Origin: Moraxella sp.
GTDB taxonomy: Bacteria > Pseudomonadota > Gammaproteobacteria > Pseudomonadales > Moraxellaceae
Reading direction: 5' to 3'
Assembly: GCA_030530785.1 (NCBI GenBank)
Contig: JAUMUJ010000012.1
Span: 1-52,818, forward strand
Length of the DNA: 52,818 nucleotides
Within the stretch, counting starts at the first letter, position 1. Every line of letters begins with the position of its first letter. Below the pieces are notes generated by a model. That model was not told where the DNA came from. It saw nothing but the letters and a program-made list of their open reading frames with translations, and searched no databases. The position numbers and the translations under genes are program-made. Of this stretch, positions 9,189-18,444 are shown one piece after another.

Positions 9189-9560
9189 TTAGTAAACGTC
9201 AAAATATGAATAATAATCTATATCCAAGACGGTAGATAAACGACTTAATGTGCTAGCAGATTTGGCACTTAACATTAAATCGGCGACATCATTCTCATCA
9301 TGAAATGGCACATATAGATGAATAATGCTGGCTTCTAGTTTTTGGAGTAAGCCGATATTTTGGTCATAACTAATGACCTGAATGGCATTTTCAAGCCAGC
9401 AATTAAAACTGTCGCTTTCTCCTTTAATATGCAAATAAACTTCGGTATTTTTTTTATCAAAAGAGATGCTAAAATGGGTATTGGTATCTGCATATTGCAA
9501 AACCTCATCTTTATGGCAAATATCAAAGGCAATAACCCAATCTATTTTCATGGTTGTCAT
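9189..9560 (-). CDS. Hypothetical protein, 123 residues
   Basis: I do not recognise a family. The protein is acidic, has no signal peptide or membrane segment, and alternates short strands with polar residues. The start at 9560 is supported by a GAGGTG ribosome site six bases upstream; the codon three residues on is a weaker alternative. The gene ends at a strong terminator and follows a small secreted-protein gene on the same strand, 22 bases apart, so the two may be cotranscribed. The pair sits between ubiE and cysB, where I expect no conserved gene. Confidence 0.6.
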   Translation of the reverse strand: MTTMKIDWVIAFDICHKDEVLQYADTNTHFSISFDKKNTEVYLHIKGESDSFNCWLENAIQVISYDQNIGLLQKLEASIIHLYVPFHDENDVADLMLSAKSASTLSRLSTVLDIDYYSYFDVY

Positions 9561-9582
9561 GGCAACACCTCATAAGTTTCTA

Positions 9583-9870
9583 TCATACTACCTTTGCAAT
9601 TTTTTCCCTAATCACAATAGATTTGTCTTTACATTTACATAGTTCAAATTTTGAGATATTTGCCTTATTACCAAGTATATCATATTTTATTTGGTGCGGG
9701 CCTATATTTGCCTGCTTAATTTCCCAATCTTTTAATTTGTCGTTACAAATCTTGCTTACTTGACCAGTTTGAGATTTGTTGGTTTTCTTGCCCTGTGCAA
9801 GTGCTGATGTAGGACTAATAGTCAACAGGATTGATGTGCTGACAGCTACAAGTAGCTTGAATGGGTGCAT
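9583..9870 (-). CDS. Small secreted protein, 95 residues
   Basis: The N-terminus is a classical Sec signal peptide: Lys5, a hydrophobic stretch to about residue 19, and a probable cleavage after ALA at 23-25. The mature part is about 70 residues, Lys-rich, with three cysteines (one near residue 42, and the LCKC pair near 78-80). No family is recognised; the product is presumably periplasmic or extracellular. A GAGG ribosome site lies about ten bases before the ATG. It lies just upstream of the 123-residue orphan gene on the same strand. Confidence 0.6.
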   Translation of the reverse strand: MHPFKLLVAVSTSILLTISPTSALAQGKKTNKSQTGQVSKICNDKLKDWEIKQANIGPHQIKYDILGNKANISKFELCKCKDKSIVIREKIAKVV

Positions 9871-9960
9871 AATTTTGCCCTCATGTGGAGTATTTGCCTA
9901 CATTCCACGCTTATTTTGAGTATTATTCAATCATTTTTTGAATAATTTTTAACACTTATC

Positions 9961-10905
9961 TTACTTTTTATCAAACTGCCCCTGACATAATTTAATAAAC
10001 TCTTGTCCAAATTTGCGAATGTCGCTGTCATCACGCACCGCAATCCAGCTGGTAAACCGTCCAAAATGACTGATGGGAATGGCAACCAAATCTGGGTAGT
10101 GCTTAGGTTCGTACGCCATCTCAGCGATGATGCCCACACCAAGCCCTGCCGACACATAAGTGCTAATCACATCTGCATCTAGGGCAGATAAGATGACATC
10201 AGGGGTCAGCCCTGCATTGGCAAAGGTCTTATCTATCGCACCTCGCCCTGTAAATCCGCCATGATAGGTAATGATGGGATAGCTTGCCAAAGTTGGCAAA
10301 TCCACGCTGTCCACCACGCCAGCAAATTTGGCGAGCTCATGTTCTTTGGGAATGATGATGACGTGTGACCAGTCATAATAGCGATAACATCTTAGTACGC
10401 TGTTATTGAGCAGGCTTTCGGTGGCGATACCGATGTCAGCTTGTCCACGAATGACCATTTGGGCGATACTTTCGGGGTCGGCCTGTGATAGCACCAGATT
10501 GACTTTGTTAAATTTTTGGCGAAAAGCCTTGACTATCTTGGGTAGGACATAGCGGGCTTGGGTGTGGGTGGTGGCGACTGTCAGCGTGCCTTCTTGGGCA
10601 TTATTAAAATCAAGGCTGAGATTTTCAATGGTGCGTATCTCGGCAAATATCGCTTCAATGTGGGGCAGTAGTGCTTTGCCAATGGGTGTAAGACCTGTTA
10701 AGCGTTTGCCTTGACGGGTGAATACTTCTGTTTTGAGCTGATTTTCAAGTCCTGCGATTTGTTTGGATAGGCTAGATTGGCTGGTGTGTAACAGTTCGGC
10801 GGCTTTACTTAGGTTGTAGCCATTGACCACCGTATGCCAGACGGTTTCTAGTTGTTTTAGCTGAATTTGTAAGTGCTTTTGATTAACAACAACATCAATG
10901 GTCAT
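9961..10905 (-). CDS. cysB: LysR-type regulator CysB
   Basis: A 314-residue LysR-family activator, close to the 324 residues of E. coli CysB, the N-acetylserine-responsive regulator of sulfur assimilation. An N-terminal winged helix contains the recognition helix TSQSSLSKQI. The effector domain matches CysB strongly: ATTHTQARYVLP, IATESLL, YHGGFTGRGAID, DADVISTYVSAGLGVGIIAEMA. The frame is open to 10974; the ATG at 10905 has an AAAGG site and gives the normal short N-terminus, though ATG 10953 is possible. No cys biosynthetic genes lie nearby. Confidence 0.85.
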   Translation of the reverse strand: MTIDVVVNQKHLQIQLKQLETVWHTVVNGYNLSKAAELLHTSQSSLSKQIAGLENQLKTEVFTRQGKRLTGLTPIGKALLPHIEAIFAEIRTIENLSLDFNNAQEGTLTVATTHTQARYVLPKIVKAFRQKFNKVNLVLSQADPESIAQMVIRGQADIGIATESLLNNSVLRCYRYYDWSHVIIIPKEHELAKFAGVVDSVDLPTLASYPIITYHGGFTGRGAIDKTFANAGLTPDVILSALDADVISTYVSAGLGVGIIAEMAYEPKHYPDLVAIPISHFGRFTSWIAVRDDSDIRKFGQEFIKLCQGQFDKK

Positions 10906-10992
10906 ACCTTTGCCTTGAAAGTGGTGAATGGGTGGGGTTATTATAAAACTCATCACACCAAAAGAAAATGCCAAATCCCCAAAATTTCATAA

Positions 10993-11021
10993 AAATACCA
11001 AATTCTTTGCATAAATACCAA
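10993..11021. promoter_or_regulatory. Tandem AAATACCAA repeats in the cysB-ampG gap
   Basis: AAATACCAA occurs at 10993-11001 and again at 11013-11021, a spacing of 20 bases (two helical turns) on the same face of the helix. Both copies are preceded by an A-rich CATAA-type sequence. It lies upstream of cysB, where LysR-family proteins commonly bind for autoregulation; that role is inferred. Confidence 0.3.
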
Positions 11022-11196
11022 GCAATAGGGCTTTTTATATGTCTAAAATCCATCTTAATGTAAATTTTAGTAAAATGGCGATGTTGCTTAGTTAAAGTTT
11101 ATCATTGTTTGTAATCTTATGGGTTTATTTCAAAATGGGGGCTTTTTATCTGCCAAAATATGGTCTAAAATGGCGTTTTTGTCAATTTATCCATCT

Positions 11197-12732
11197 ATGA
11201 AAGCGTCTCAACAACCAGATACTTCGTCAATGAGTGGCTTTGAAGCCTTTAAAACCGCCTATTTTAATCGTCCTGCCATTGCTATGTTACTGCTTGGTTT
11301 TGGTGCAGGCGTGCCGATTTTATTGATTTTTAGCAGTCTTGGTCTCTGGCTTCGTGAAGCGGGTATTGATAGGACAACGGTTACGATGTTCAGTTGGGCG
11401 GCGTTGGGCTATTCGTTTAAGTTCATCTGGTCGCCATTGGTGGACGTGTTGCCTTTGCCTATACTGGGCAAATTAGGACAAAGACGCTCATGGCTACTGT
11501 TGTCGCAAATACTCATCATTATCGCCATCATTGTGATGGCGATGACTGACCCGACAGGGGCGACACTTGGGGTGATGGCGATGGGGGCGGTATTACTCGG
11601 CTTTTCGGCAGCGACCCAAGACATCGCCATTGATGCTTATCGTATTGAATCTGCTCCGAGCGAAATGCAAACTGCCCTGTCAGCTAGCTATGTGGGTGGT
11701 TATCGTGTGGGTATGATAGTGTCGGGAGCGGGAGCGTTGTATTTGGCGGAATTTTTTGGTTCTAATGAAGCGGGTTATTTGTATGTGGCGTGGCAAAAAA
11801 CCTACCTTATCATGGCGTGTGTGATGAGTGTGGGGGTCTTGACAACATTATTGGTGCTTCGTGAGCCTGTAAAAATGCTGGAAGCCAAAACCATCAAAAC
11901 ATCAGACCATGCCCGTTTGGTGGGGGTATTTTTGCTGTCTGTTGTCGCCTTTGTGCTGACTTATCGTTTTATGGGTGGGGTATTGCCTGAGAGCAAAGAT
12001 GCACTGGTCGGGTTTTTGCTTGGGACGGTACGGTTTTTAAGTAGTGGCATGGCGATGTTTTTGGTGGGTTATTTATTGGTGCAAATGGGGGTGGTCGCCA
12101 AAGACGTGGCGGTCAAAACATGGGTGTCGCCCATCACTGATTTTTTTGAACGCTACGGCAATCAAGCCATGATGTTGCTACTGCTTATCGGGTTGTATCG
12201 CATCTCTGATATTGTGGCGGGAAACATCTCCAACCTATTTTATCAAGACTTAGGATTTAGCAAAACCCAAATCGCCAACGCTGTTAAAGTTGTGGGCGTG
12301 ATGGCGTCCATTGGTGGCGGTTTTATCGGGGGCTGGGTCGCCCAAAAAACGGGGGTCATGCGTGCGATGATGATAGGGGCGATTTTGGCGTGCATCACAA
12401 ATTTAATGTTTATTGGGCTGTTTTATGCCCCAAGTGTGCCTTATCTGTATGGGGCGGTGATTTTGGATAATACGGCAGCAGGGTTGGCAAGTGCGGTGTT
12501 TATTGCCTTTTTGTCGGCTTTGACATCCATTCGTTTTACGGCGGTGCAGTATGCCTTGTTTTCATCGCTTATGACCTTATCGCCTAAGATTTTGGGGGGG
12601 TATTCAGGGGCAATCGTGGACGCACAAGGTTATCCTACCTTTTTTATGATTACTTTTTTAATCGGCATACCTGTGTTGTATTTGGTTTATTGGGTGCACA
12701 AAAAAATTCCCCTAAAAACGGATAATGTATGA
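11197..12732 (+). CDS. AmpG-like major facilitator permease
   Basis: A polytopic inner-membrane protein of 511 residues of the AmpG family, which imports GlcNAc-anhydroMurNAc muropeptides for cell-wall recycling. Family marks are the N-terminal LLGFGAGVPILLIFSSLGLW, LREAGIDRTTVTMFSW, a KFIWSPLVDV loop and DIAIDAYRIE near the fourth to fifth membrane segments. About 12-14 hydrophobic segments are visible. The start is uncertain: ATG 11119 gives 26 more residues, and no good ribosome site precedes either. Its stop overlaps the prmC start in ATGA, implying translational coupling. Confidence 0.8.
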   Translation: MKASQQPDTSSMSGFEAFKTAYFNRPAIAMLLLGFGAGVPILLIFSSLGLWLREAGIDRTTVTMFSWAALGYSFKFIWSPLVDVLPLPILGKLGQRRSWLLLSQILIIIAIIVMAMTDPTGATLGVMAMGAVLLGFSAATQDIAIDAYRIESAPSEMQTALSASYVGGYRVGMIVSGAGALYLAEFFGSNEAGYLYVAWQKTYLIMACVMSVGVLTTLLVLREPVKMLEAKTIKTSDHARLVGVFLLSVVAFVLTYRFMGGVLPESKDALVGFLLGTVRFLSSGMAMFLVGYLLVQMGVVAKDVAVKTWVSPITDFFERYGNQAMMLLLLIGLYRISDIVAGNISNLFYQDLGFSKTQIANAVKVVGVMASIGGGFIGGWVAQKTGVMRAMMIGAILACITNLMFIGLFYAPSVPYLYGAVILDNTAAGLASAVFIAFLSALTSIRFTAVQYALFSSLMTLSPKILGGYSGAIVDAQGYPTFFMITFLIGIPVLYLVYWVHKKIPLKTDNV

Positions 12733-13568
12733 CCATCAAAGAGTTAAAAGTGTATTTTCGCCAAATTGCAAACGAGCGTCTGCCCCGACATTGGCTGGAC
12801 GGTTGGCTAAAATTCGTCCTAAAACAAGACGATGTGTTTTTGATGGTGCATGATGATTATGAGCCAAATGATGATGAGCTGACACGACTACATGATGGCA
12901 TACGCCAAATGCAACAGGGCATACCACTTGGCTATTTGCTGGGTTATCAAGGATTTTTTGGGCATGAGTTTGTCATCAATCGGCACACGCTCATTCCCCG
13001 AGCTGATACCGAGTTGTTGGTGCAGTCTGTGCTTGATGTGGTGGGGGTGCGTGGTCTTAGGTCGGGTAGGATTTTGGATATGGGGACAGGGTCGGGCTGT
13101 ATCGCCATCAGTCTTGATAGGGCTTTAAGTAACATCTCAGCCGATTTTGGTGTGGTGGCGTGTGATGTCTCCGAGCAAGCGTTGGTGGTAGCAAAACAAA
13201 ACAATCAGCGACTGGGAGCAAATTGTACCTTTGTACAGTCAAACTGGTACGACAACATCACAGGACGTTTTGATTTTATTGTTTCAAATCCGCCTTATAT
13301 TGATAAAGCAGATGAGCATTTGCAAGACTTAAAGGTTGAACCGATGACGGCATTGGTTGCTGATGATGGTGGCTTGGCAGACATTAAGCTCATCGCCAAA
13401 TCATCGCAAGATTATCTTAATCCTAATGGCGTGCTGATGGTAGAGCATGGGCACACGCAAGGCGGTGCGGTGCGTGATATTTTTACCGAAGTGGGGCTGT
13501 CAGGTGTGCATACCATACAGGACTATGGGGGTAATGATAGGGTTACGATGGGGGTGTGTCGTGGATAA
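12729..13568 (+). CDS. prmC: Release factor glutamine methyltransferase PrmC (HemK)
   Basis: N5-methylates the GGQ glutamine of peptide chain release factors. The 279-residue product has the N-terminal helical domain with GYLLGYQGFFGHEF and RADTELLV, the SAM-binding ILDMGTGSGCIAISL, and the catalytic NPPY at residues 187-190. Overlaps: four bases with the upstream ampG-like gene and eight with moeB downstream. This is a compact three-gene operon whose products have no obvious shared pathway. prfA is not adjacent here, although it often is in other gammaproteobacteria. Confidence 0.93.
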   Translation: MTIKELKVYFRQIANERLPRHWLDGWLKFVLKQDDVFLMVHDDYEPNDDELTRLHDGIRQMQQGIPLGYLLGYQGFFGHEFVINRHTLIPRADTELLVQSVLDVVGVRGLRSGRILDMGTGSGCIAISLDRALSNISADFGVVACDVSEQALVVAKQNNQRLGANCTFVQSNWYDNITGRFDFIVSNPPYIDKADEHLQDLKVEPMTALVADDGGLADIKLIAKSSQDYLNPNGVLMVEHGHTQGGAVRDIFTEVGLSGVHTIQDYGGNDRVTMGVCRG

Positions 13569-14316
13569 GTTTAGCCAAGAGCTTGGCGATGATGAATTGT
13601 TGCGTTATAGTCGTCAGATACTCTTAGATGGGTGGGACATGGACGCTCAAATTCGCCTAAAATGTGCCAATGTGCTACTGATAGGAGCAGGTGGGCTTGG
13701 CTGTCCTGTCGCCCAAATCCTAACCCGAGCGGGTGTGGGGCAACTTCATCTGATAGACCATGATGTCATTGATGACAGTAACTTGCAACGTCAAGTTCTC
13801 TTTACCAAAGATGACATTGGCAAACCCAAAGCCACTGTTGCCAAAACCGCCCTAGAACGCCAAAATCACCTAATAACAATTACCGCAAGCACTCAAAAAA
13901 TCACGCCCGACAACGTCAAACATCTGATAGATGGTTATGATTTGGTGATAGATGGTACGGATAATTTTGCGGTACGTGATGTTATCAATCAGGCGTGCAT
14001 GAGCAATCATCTCCCCTTGTTGTCCAACTCTGCCATCGGTGAAACAGGGCAGATTGCGTTATTTGATGGGGTGGGGTGTTATCATTGTGTATTTGGGGGC
14101 GTGGGCGATGATGAGCGTAACTGTGCCAATAGCGGTGTCTTGGCAAGCACGGTGGCGGTCATTGGCTCTATGACCGCCCAAATTGCCCTTGATTATCTGG
14201 GGCGGGGAAATAACCCCATCAAAGGCGAGCTACTTATTTGGCAGGGTAAAACGATGAGATTGCAAAAACTTCACTATTTAAAAAACCCTGATTGTCCCGT
14301 GTGTGCCATTTTTTAA
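13561..14316 (+). CDS. moeB: MoeB/ThiF-family adenylyltransferase (HesA/MoeB/ThiF)
   Basis: A 251-residue E1-like enzyme that adenylates the C-terminus of a ubiquitin-like sulfur carrier such as MoaD or ThiS. Visible: the Rossmann loop GAGGLG at 42-47, NLQRQ at 74-78, DGTDN at 131-135 and zinc ligands in two CxxC pairs (Cys173/176 and Cys245/248), plus Cys188 at the position of the conserved MoeB cysteine. The start is a GTG overlapping the end of prmC; the longer open frame upstream only mirrors prmC. MoeB is preferred over ThiF for the C-terminal NPDCPVC ending, but the two are hard to separate. Confidence 0.85.
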   Translation: MDKFSQELGDDELLRYSRQILLDGWDMDAQIRLKCANVLLIGAGGLGCPVAQILTRAGVGQLHLIDHDVIDDSNLQRQVLFTKDDIGKPKATVAKTALERQNHLITITASTQKITPDNVKHLIDGYDLVIDGTDNFAVRDVINQACMSNHLPLLSNSAIGETGQIALFDGVGCYHCVFGGVGDDERNCANSGVLASTVAVIGSMTAQIALDYLGRGNNPIKGELLIWQGKTMRLQKLHYLKNPDCPVCAIF

Positions 14317-14339
14317 ACCATGATTATTTAAGACAACAT

Positions 14340-15614
14340 ATGAAAAAACACTCCTCAGTTGACCTTGTCAAAAAAACCCTAAGTACAGGTATTAATGTGC
14401 TTGGGCGTGTCCAAAAAACCGCCAGTGTGGCAGGATTGTCCGCTTTGCGAGTTGCACAAGGCGAAAAGGCAGATGCTGAACTTGTCAAAGATGCTTTTAT
14501 GCAGATGGGCGTAACTTACATCAAACTTGGGCAGTTTATCGCAAGCACGCCGTCCATTTTTCCAAAAGAGTATGTCAAGGCGTTTAGCGACTGCTTGGAT
14601 AAAACGCCTCCCGTGCCGTTTAGCCACATACAAAAGGTACTAAAAGACGAACTTGGTGAGCGGTATGATGAGCTTGACATTGACCCTGTGCCGATAGCGT
14701 CCGCCAGTATCGCCCAAGTGCATAAAGCTACCTTAAAAGATGGGCGAGTGCTTGCCATTAAGGTGCAAAAACCTGACGTGTCAGCACTCATCGCCACTGA
14801 TTTGGGGGTGCTACATGGGGCGTTTTGGACGATGGAAAAACTCATGCCGTCTCTAAGGGTGGTCAATCTTGCTCCCATCATGGCAGAGATAAAAAGCCGT
14901 ATGCTGGCAGAGACGGATTTTTTATCAGAAAGCCGTCATATTGATGAATTTTTGGCATTTTTAAAACAAACGGGCAACAGTGCTGTTACCGCTCCTTATG
15001 TCCATCATGAGTACAGCACCAAACGGGTTTTGACGATGGATTTTTTGGTGGGCAAATCGCTGGTGGACGACAGTTTGGGGTTGTCTGATGAAGTGGCAAG
15101 CCGTGCGATGAATACGGTGCTTGACACTTGGTTTATGTCGGTCATCATGACGGGAAGGTTTCATGCCGATTTGCACGCAGGTAATTTGATGATGCTTGAT
15201 GATGGTCGGGTGGCGTTTTTGGATTTTGGCTTGGTGGGGCAGATAGACCCTAAGAGCTTGCAGGCGTGCTTTGATTTGGTGCAAGCCTTGCAACAAAACG
15301 ACCATCAAGCGATGGCAAATGCCATGATAGACATCGGCATGACCAAAGTGGCGGTGGATAAAGATGGGCTTGCGTGTGATTTACGGCAGTTTTTAAGCAC
15401 CCAAACCCCCGATAACACAGCGTCCAAAGACACCCTAAACGCCATGATGATGCAACTGGGACAAATTGGCAAAACGCACGGCATTCATTTTCCTAAGGAT
15501 TTTGCCCTTTTAACCAAACAGCTACTGTATTTTGACCGCTTTATGTTGGCATTAGACCCCCAGATGGAGCTGTTCGGTGATGGGCGATTGCAAGGTATAA
15601 AAGTTGTAAACTAA
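14340..15614 (+). CDS. Second ABC1/UbiB-family atypical kinase
   Basis: A 424-residue ABC1 (AarF) family protein, distinct from ubiB at 6348-7979. It has KLGQ at 62-65, the Ala-rich loop IASASIAQVH at about 119-128, Lys141, HADLHAGNLMM and a canonical DFG in FLDFGLVGQI. Unlike ubiB it has no C-terminal membrane pair and is about 120 residues shorter, so it is probably soluble or peripheral. ABC1 kinases support coenzyme Q or lipid metabolism; the substrate of this one is unknown. It follows moeB by 23 bases and may be read from the same promoter. Confidence 0.82.
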   Translation: MKKHSSVDLVKKTLSTGINVLGRVQKTASVAGLSALRVAQGEKADAELVKDAFMQMGVTYIKLGQFIASTPSIFPKEYVKAFSDCLDKTPPVPFSHIQKVLKDELGERYDELDIDPVPIASASIAQVHKATLKDGRVLAIKVQKPDVSALIATDLGVLHGAFWTMEKLMPSLRVVNLAPIMAEIKSRMLAETDFLSESRHIDEFLAFLKQTGNSAVTAPYVHHEYSTKRVLTMDFLVGKSLVDDSLGLSDEVASRAMNTVLDTWFMSVIMTGRFHADLHAGNLMMLDDGRVAFLDFGLVGQIDPKSLQACFDLVQALQQNDHQAMANAMIDIGMTKVAVDKDGLACDLRQFLSTQTPDNTASKDTLNAMMMQLGQIGKTHGIHFPKDFALLTKQLLYFDRFMLALDPQMELFGDGRLQGIKVVN

Positions 15615-15763
15615 CGTGTAAATCAAGCGTAAAAATTGTATAGGAACTGTTGCTTTATATTTCAAGGCAGTAAATTTTCTGTTATGATAGTGAAGTATTC
15701 TTATTGAGTGAGAATATGTCTTATTTTTAACTGATTGCATGATTAGCAATTTTAAGGATAACC

Positions 15764-17206
15764 ATGAGTGCAAGTAATAACAATTCAAGCGATTTGACGC
15801 TTGAGACGGATTTTAAGGGCGACAGTGATGCTTCGCCACCGTCAGGTAAGATTTCTAAGGACGCTGTGCGTGGCGTGATTATTTTGCTGGTTTCGGCGGT
15901 TGTGTCCTATTTTTTATATGCCAGCGTTTTGCCGTTTGATGACATGGTAAATCGGGGCTTGGCATTGCTGATTTTTATTGGTACGCTGTGGCTGACCGAA
16001 GCCATTCATGTAACGGCGACGGCCATTTTAGTGCCACTGTTGGCAATGCTTATCGGCATTCCTGAGTTTGAAACTAAGCAAGCATTATCTCATTTTGCTG
16101 ACCCCATCATCTTTGTGTTTTTTGGTGGCTTTGCATTGGCGGCAACCTTACACGTCCAAAACCTTGATAAAAAAATCGCCTTTGGTTTGGTGAGATTGGC
16201 GGGCGGTCATTTGGGTTTGGCGGTGTTGTATATCTTTATTGCAACAGCCGTTTTGTCCATGTGGATTAGTAATACGGCAACGGCTGCCATGATGCTTCCT
16301 TTGACGCTTGGACTTTTGACACAAATAGACCAAGCCAAAGACAGAAACACTTTTATCTTTGTGTTACTTGGGATAGCCTACTGTGCCAGTATCGGCGGTC
16401 TTGGGACAATGATTGGTTCACCACCAAATGGTATCGCTGCTAAGGCACTTGATTTGAGCTTTACTGAGTGGATGGCGTTTGGTGTGCCAATGATGCTCGT
16501 GCTACTACCTGTGCTACTTGGGGCGATGTATGTGTTTTTACGACCCAACCTTAACCAAAGAGTGCAAATGAGCGATGAAGTCATTCCTTGGACATTTTCT
16601 CGGGTGTTGACGGCTGTCATCTTTGCTTTGACGGCACTTGCTTGGATTTTTGGTAAGCCACTTGGTGAGACCTTTGGTTTTAAATCGCCCGATACGGTGA
16701 TTGCCTTGTTCTCTGCGGTGTCGGTGCTGGCGTGCGGTTTGGTCAGCTGGAAACAAGTGTCGGACAACACCGACTGGGGCGTGCTTATGCTCTTTGGTGG
16801 TGGTATTGCTTTGTCGGTTGTGATGAGTAAGTCAGGAGCATCTAAGGTCTTGGGCGAACAAATCGCAGGAATGTTAAGCAATGCCCCGATTCTTGTGATT
16901 ATTCTTGCCATCGCTGCCTTTATTGTATTTTTGACCGAATTTACCTCAAACACCGCATCAGCAGCTTTGCTTGTGCCATTGTTTGTGCCTATTGGTGCGG
17001 CATTAAATCTGCCACCTGAGGTACTTGTGATGGTTATCGGTATCGGTGCATCTTGTGCGTTTATGTTACCTGTGGCGACCCCACCGAACGCCATCGTTAT
17101 GGGAACAGGCTACATCAAACAAAAAGAAATGATGAGGGTGGGCATACTCTTAAACATCGTTTCTATCATTGTTGTAACCATTTGGGCAAGATTCTTTTTA
17201 ATTTAA
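15764..17206 (+). CDS. DASS family sodium:dicarboxylate/anion symporter
   Basis: A 480-residue inner-membrane transporter of the divalent anion:Na+ symporter family (SLC13/CitT). The two inverted SNT motifs that form the sodium and substrate site are present: ISNTATAAMMLP near residues 168-179 and TSNTASAALLVP near 393-404. The N-terminal ~35 residues are polar and cytoplasmic; about 11-12 membrane segments follow. Likely substrates are C4-dicarboxylates, citrate or sulfate, not resolvable from sequence. A strong AAGGA site sits five bases before the ATG. The gene stands alone between an upstream gap and a terminator. Confidence 0.87.
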   Translation: MSASNNNSSDLTLETDFKGDSDASPPSGKISKDAVRGVIILLVSAVVSYFLYASVLPFDDMVNRGLALLIFIGTLWLTEAIHVTATAILVPLLAMLIGIPEFETKQALSHFADPIIFVFFGGFALAATLHVQNLDKKIAFGLVRLAGGHLGLAVLYIFIATAVLSMWISNTATAAMMLPLTLGLLTQIDQAKDRNTFIFVLLGIAYCASIGGLGTMIGSPPNGIAAKALDLSFTEWMAFGVPMMLVLLPVLLGAMYVFLRPNLNQRVQMSDEVIPWTFSRVLTAVIFALTALAWIFGKPLGETFGFKSPDTVIALFSAVSVLACGLVSWKQVSDNTDWGVLMLFGGGIALSVVMSKSGASKVLGEQIAGMLSNAPILVIILAIAAFIVFLTEFTSNTASAALLVPLFVPIGAALNLPPEVLVMVIGIGASCAFMLPVATPPNAIVMGTGYIKQKEMMRVGILLNIVSIIVVTIWARFFLI

Positions 17207-17220
17207 TGCTCAATTACCAC

Positions 17221-17249
17221 AAAAAACGCTCGTTTAGGGGGCGTTTTTT
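17221..17249 (+). terminator. Intrinsic terminator after the DASS transporter
   Basis: A 9-bp perfect stem (AAAAAACGC / GCGTTTTTT) with an 11-base loop lies 14 bases after the stop, and the 3' arm ends in a T run. Confidence 0.85.
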
Positions 17250-17345
17250 GTATTTTTGTCAAGTATTTGCTAAACGATATTGTATATTTTATGATTTGTT
17301 TTTATAATGGGTAACATTTTGGTTTTGGTAAATTTTTAAACAACA

Positions 17346-18440
17346 ATGAAGCGTTCAGTACAGATATTTTTTATCGCAGGGTTTATGCTGATGTTATTGG
17401 CGGGGTTGGCAGGGTGCGACAAATCAACTGCCACCACAACCCACGAAGAAGTTATCATAAAGACCCCATCTTATGAGCCTGCTCCCATCATAAGACGACC
17501 CAATGTCAGTCAGCAATTTATCGGCATTGATTTGGTCAGCGTGCGTCTGGCAAGTGCCTTAGATGAGTTGCCTTATGAGACGGACACGCTAGATGTCTAT
17601 GCCAAATCGGTCAATCATGCCGTTTGGACACCACCCCAAGCTCCTGCCAATTCCACCACGCTTGATGAAGCCACTGTGTTACGTATACAGGCACTCTTAA
17701 ACTGGCATCATCATGGCGTGGGTGCGGTAGACGGTAAAATGAACAAAAACACCATCAAAGCCATGAGGGTATTCCAAGAAAAGCAAGGTCTGCCCATCAC
17801 CGATACGATGGATTGGGCGACTTGGCAGGCATTATTTGCCAACCCAAAGTTGAATGAACAGCCTGTTTTGGTACGTTATGAACTGACACCAGAAGATGTC
17901 AAGCTCTATGGTGGCAGAAGTGAGTATCAGTCAGTGTCTGAAAAGATTGCTGAGAAGTTTCATATGAGCCGTTCTTTGCTACAATCGCTTAATCCTAACA
18001 CACCTTTGAAGGCGGGTAACGTGATTACGGTGTATAATCCTTATCAGCCTAATGAAGTGGCGGTTACTAAGGTAAAAGTTAAACGCAAAGACAACATTTT
18101 ATTTGCCTATGATAAGGACGACAAATTAGTGGCTAGCTATCCTACCACGGTGAATATGGCACGTACCCCAAAAGGGACATATAAGGTAACCAGCCGTGTC
18201 ATCAAACCGACTTATAACAGTGATTTTAGCAGTAAAAAAGGACTCATCGCCCCAGGTCCAAATAACCCTGTGGGTTTAGTATGGATAGGGATTAGTAAAC
18301 CCAGCTTTGGTATTCATGGCAGTCCTCAGCCCGAAAAAATCAGCCAACAAACATCAGCAGGCTGTGTGCGTCTGACCAACTGGGACGCTTTGGGGCTTTA
18401 TGGGGTAATCCAAGACGGGGCAGAAGTGGAATTTATGTGA
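17346..18440 (+). CDS. L,D-transpeptidase lipoprotein with peptidoglycan-binding domain
   Basis: A 364-residue cell-wall enzyme. The N-terminal signal ends in LAGC (Cys24), so it is a lipoprotein. A PG_binding_1-type helical domain covers about residues 107-166, a LysM-like segment about 198-233 (SEKIAEKFHM to VITVYNP), and the YkuD catalytic domain about 243-364. The catalytic motif is intact: His324 in HGS and Cys340 in SAGCVRL. Such enzymes make 3-3 crosslinks or attach outer-membrane proteins to peptidoglycan. No Shine-Dalgarno is evident before the ATG. The order binding domain, LysM, YkuD resembles YkuD proteins of Acinetobacter and Pseudomonas. Confidence 0.88.
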   Translation: MKRSVQIFFIAGFMLMLLAGLAGCDKSTATTTHEEVIIKTPSYEPAPIIRRPNVSQQFIGIDLVSVRLASALDELPYETDTLDVYAKSVNHAVWTPPQAPANSTTLDEATVLRIQALLNWHHHGVGAVDGKMNKNTIKAMRVFQEKQGLPITDTMDWATWQALFANPKLNEQPVLVRYELTPEDVKLYGGRSEYQSVSEKIAEKFHMSRSLLQSLNPNTPLKAGNVITVYNPYQPNEVAVTKVKVKRKDNILFAYDKDDKLVASYPTTVNMARTPKGTYKVTSRVIKPTYNSDFSSKKGLIAPGPNNPVGLVWIGISKPSFGIHGSPQPEKISQQTSAGCVRLTNWDALGLYGVIQDGAEVEFM

Positions 18441-18444
18441 TGCT

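Noticed and set aside
12736-13204. Minus-strand frames opposite prmC
   Set aside because: prmC carries the SAM and NPPY motifs in the plus-strand frame; the opposite frames are shadows.
16378-17094. A 238-codon minus-strand open frame opposite the DASS transporter
   Set aside because: It is the complement of a strongly conserved membrane-protein gene, with the Thr/Ile/Ala-rich composition expected of an antisense shadow and no ribosome site.
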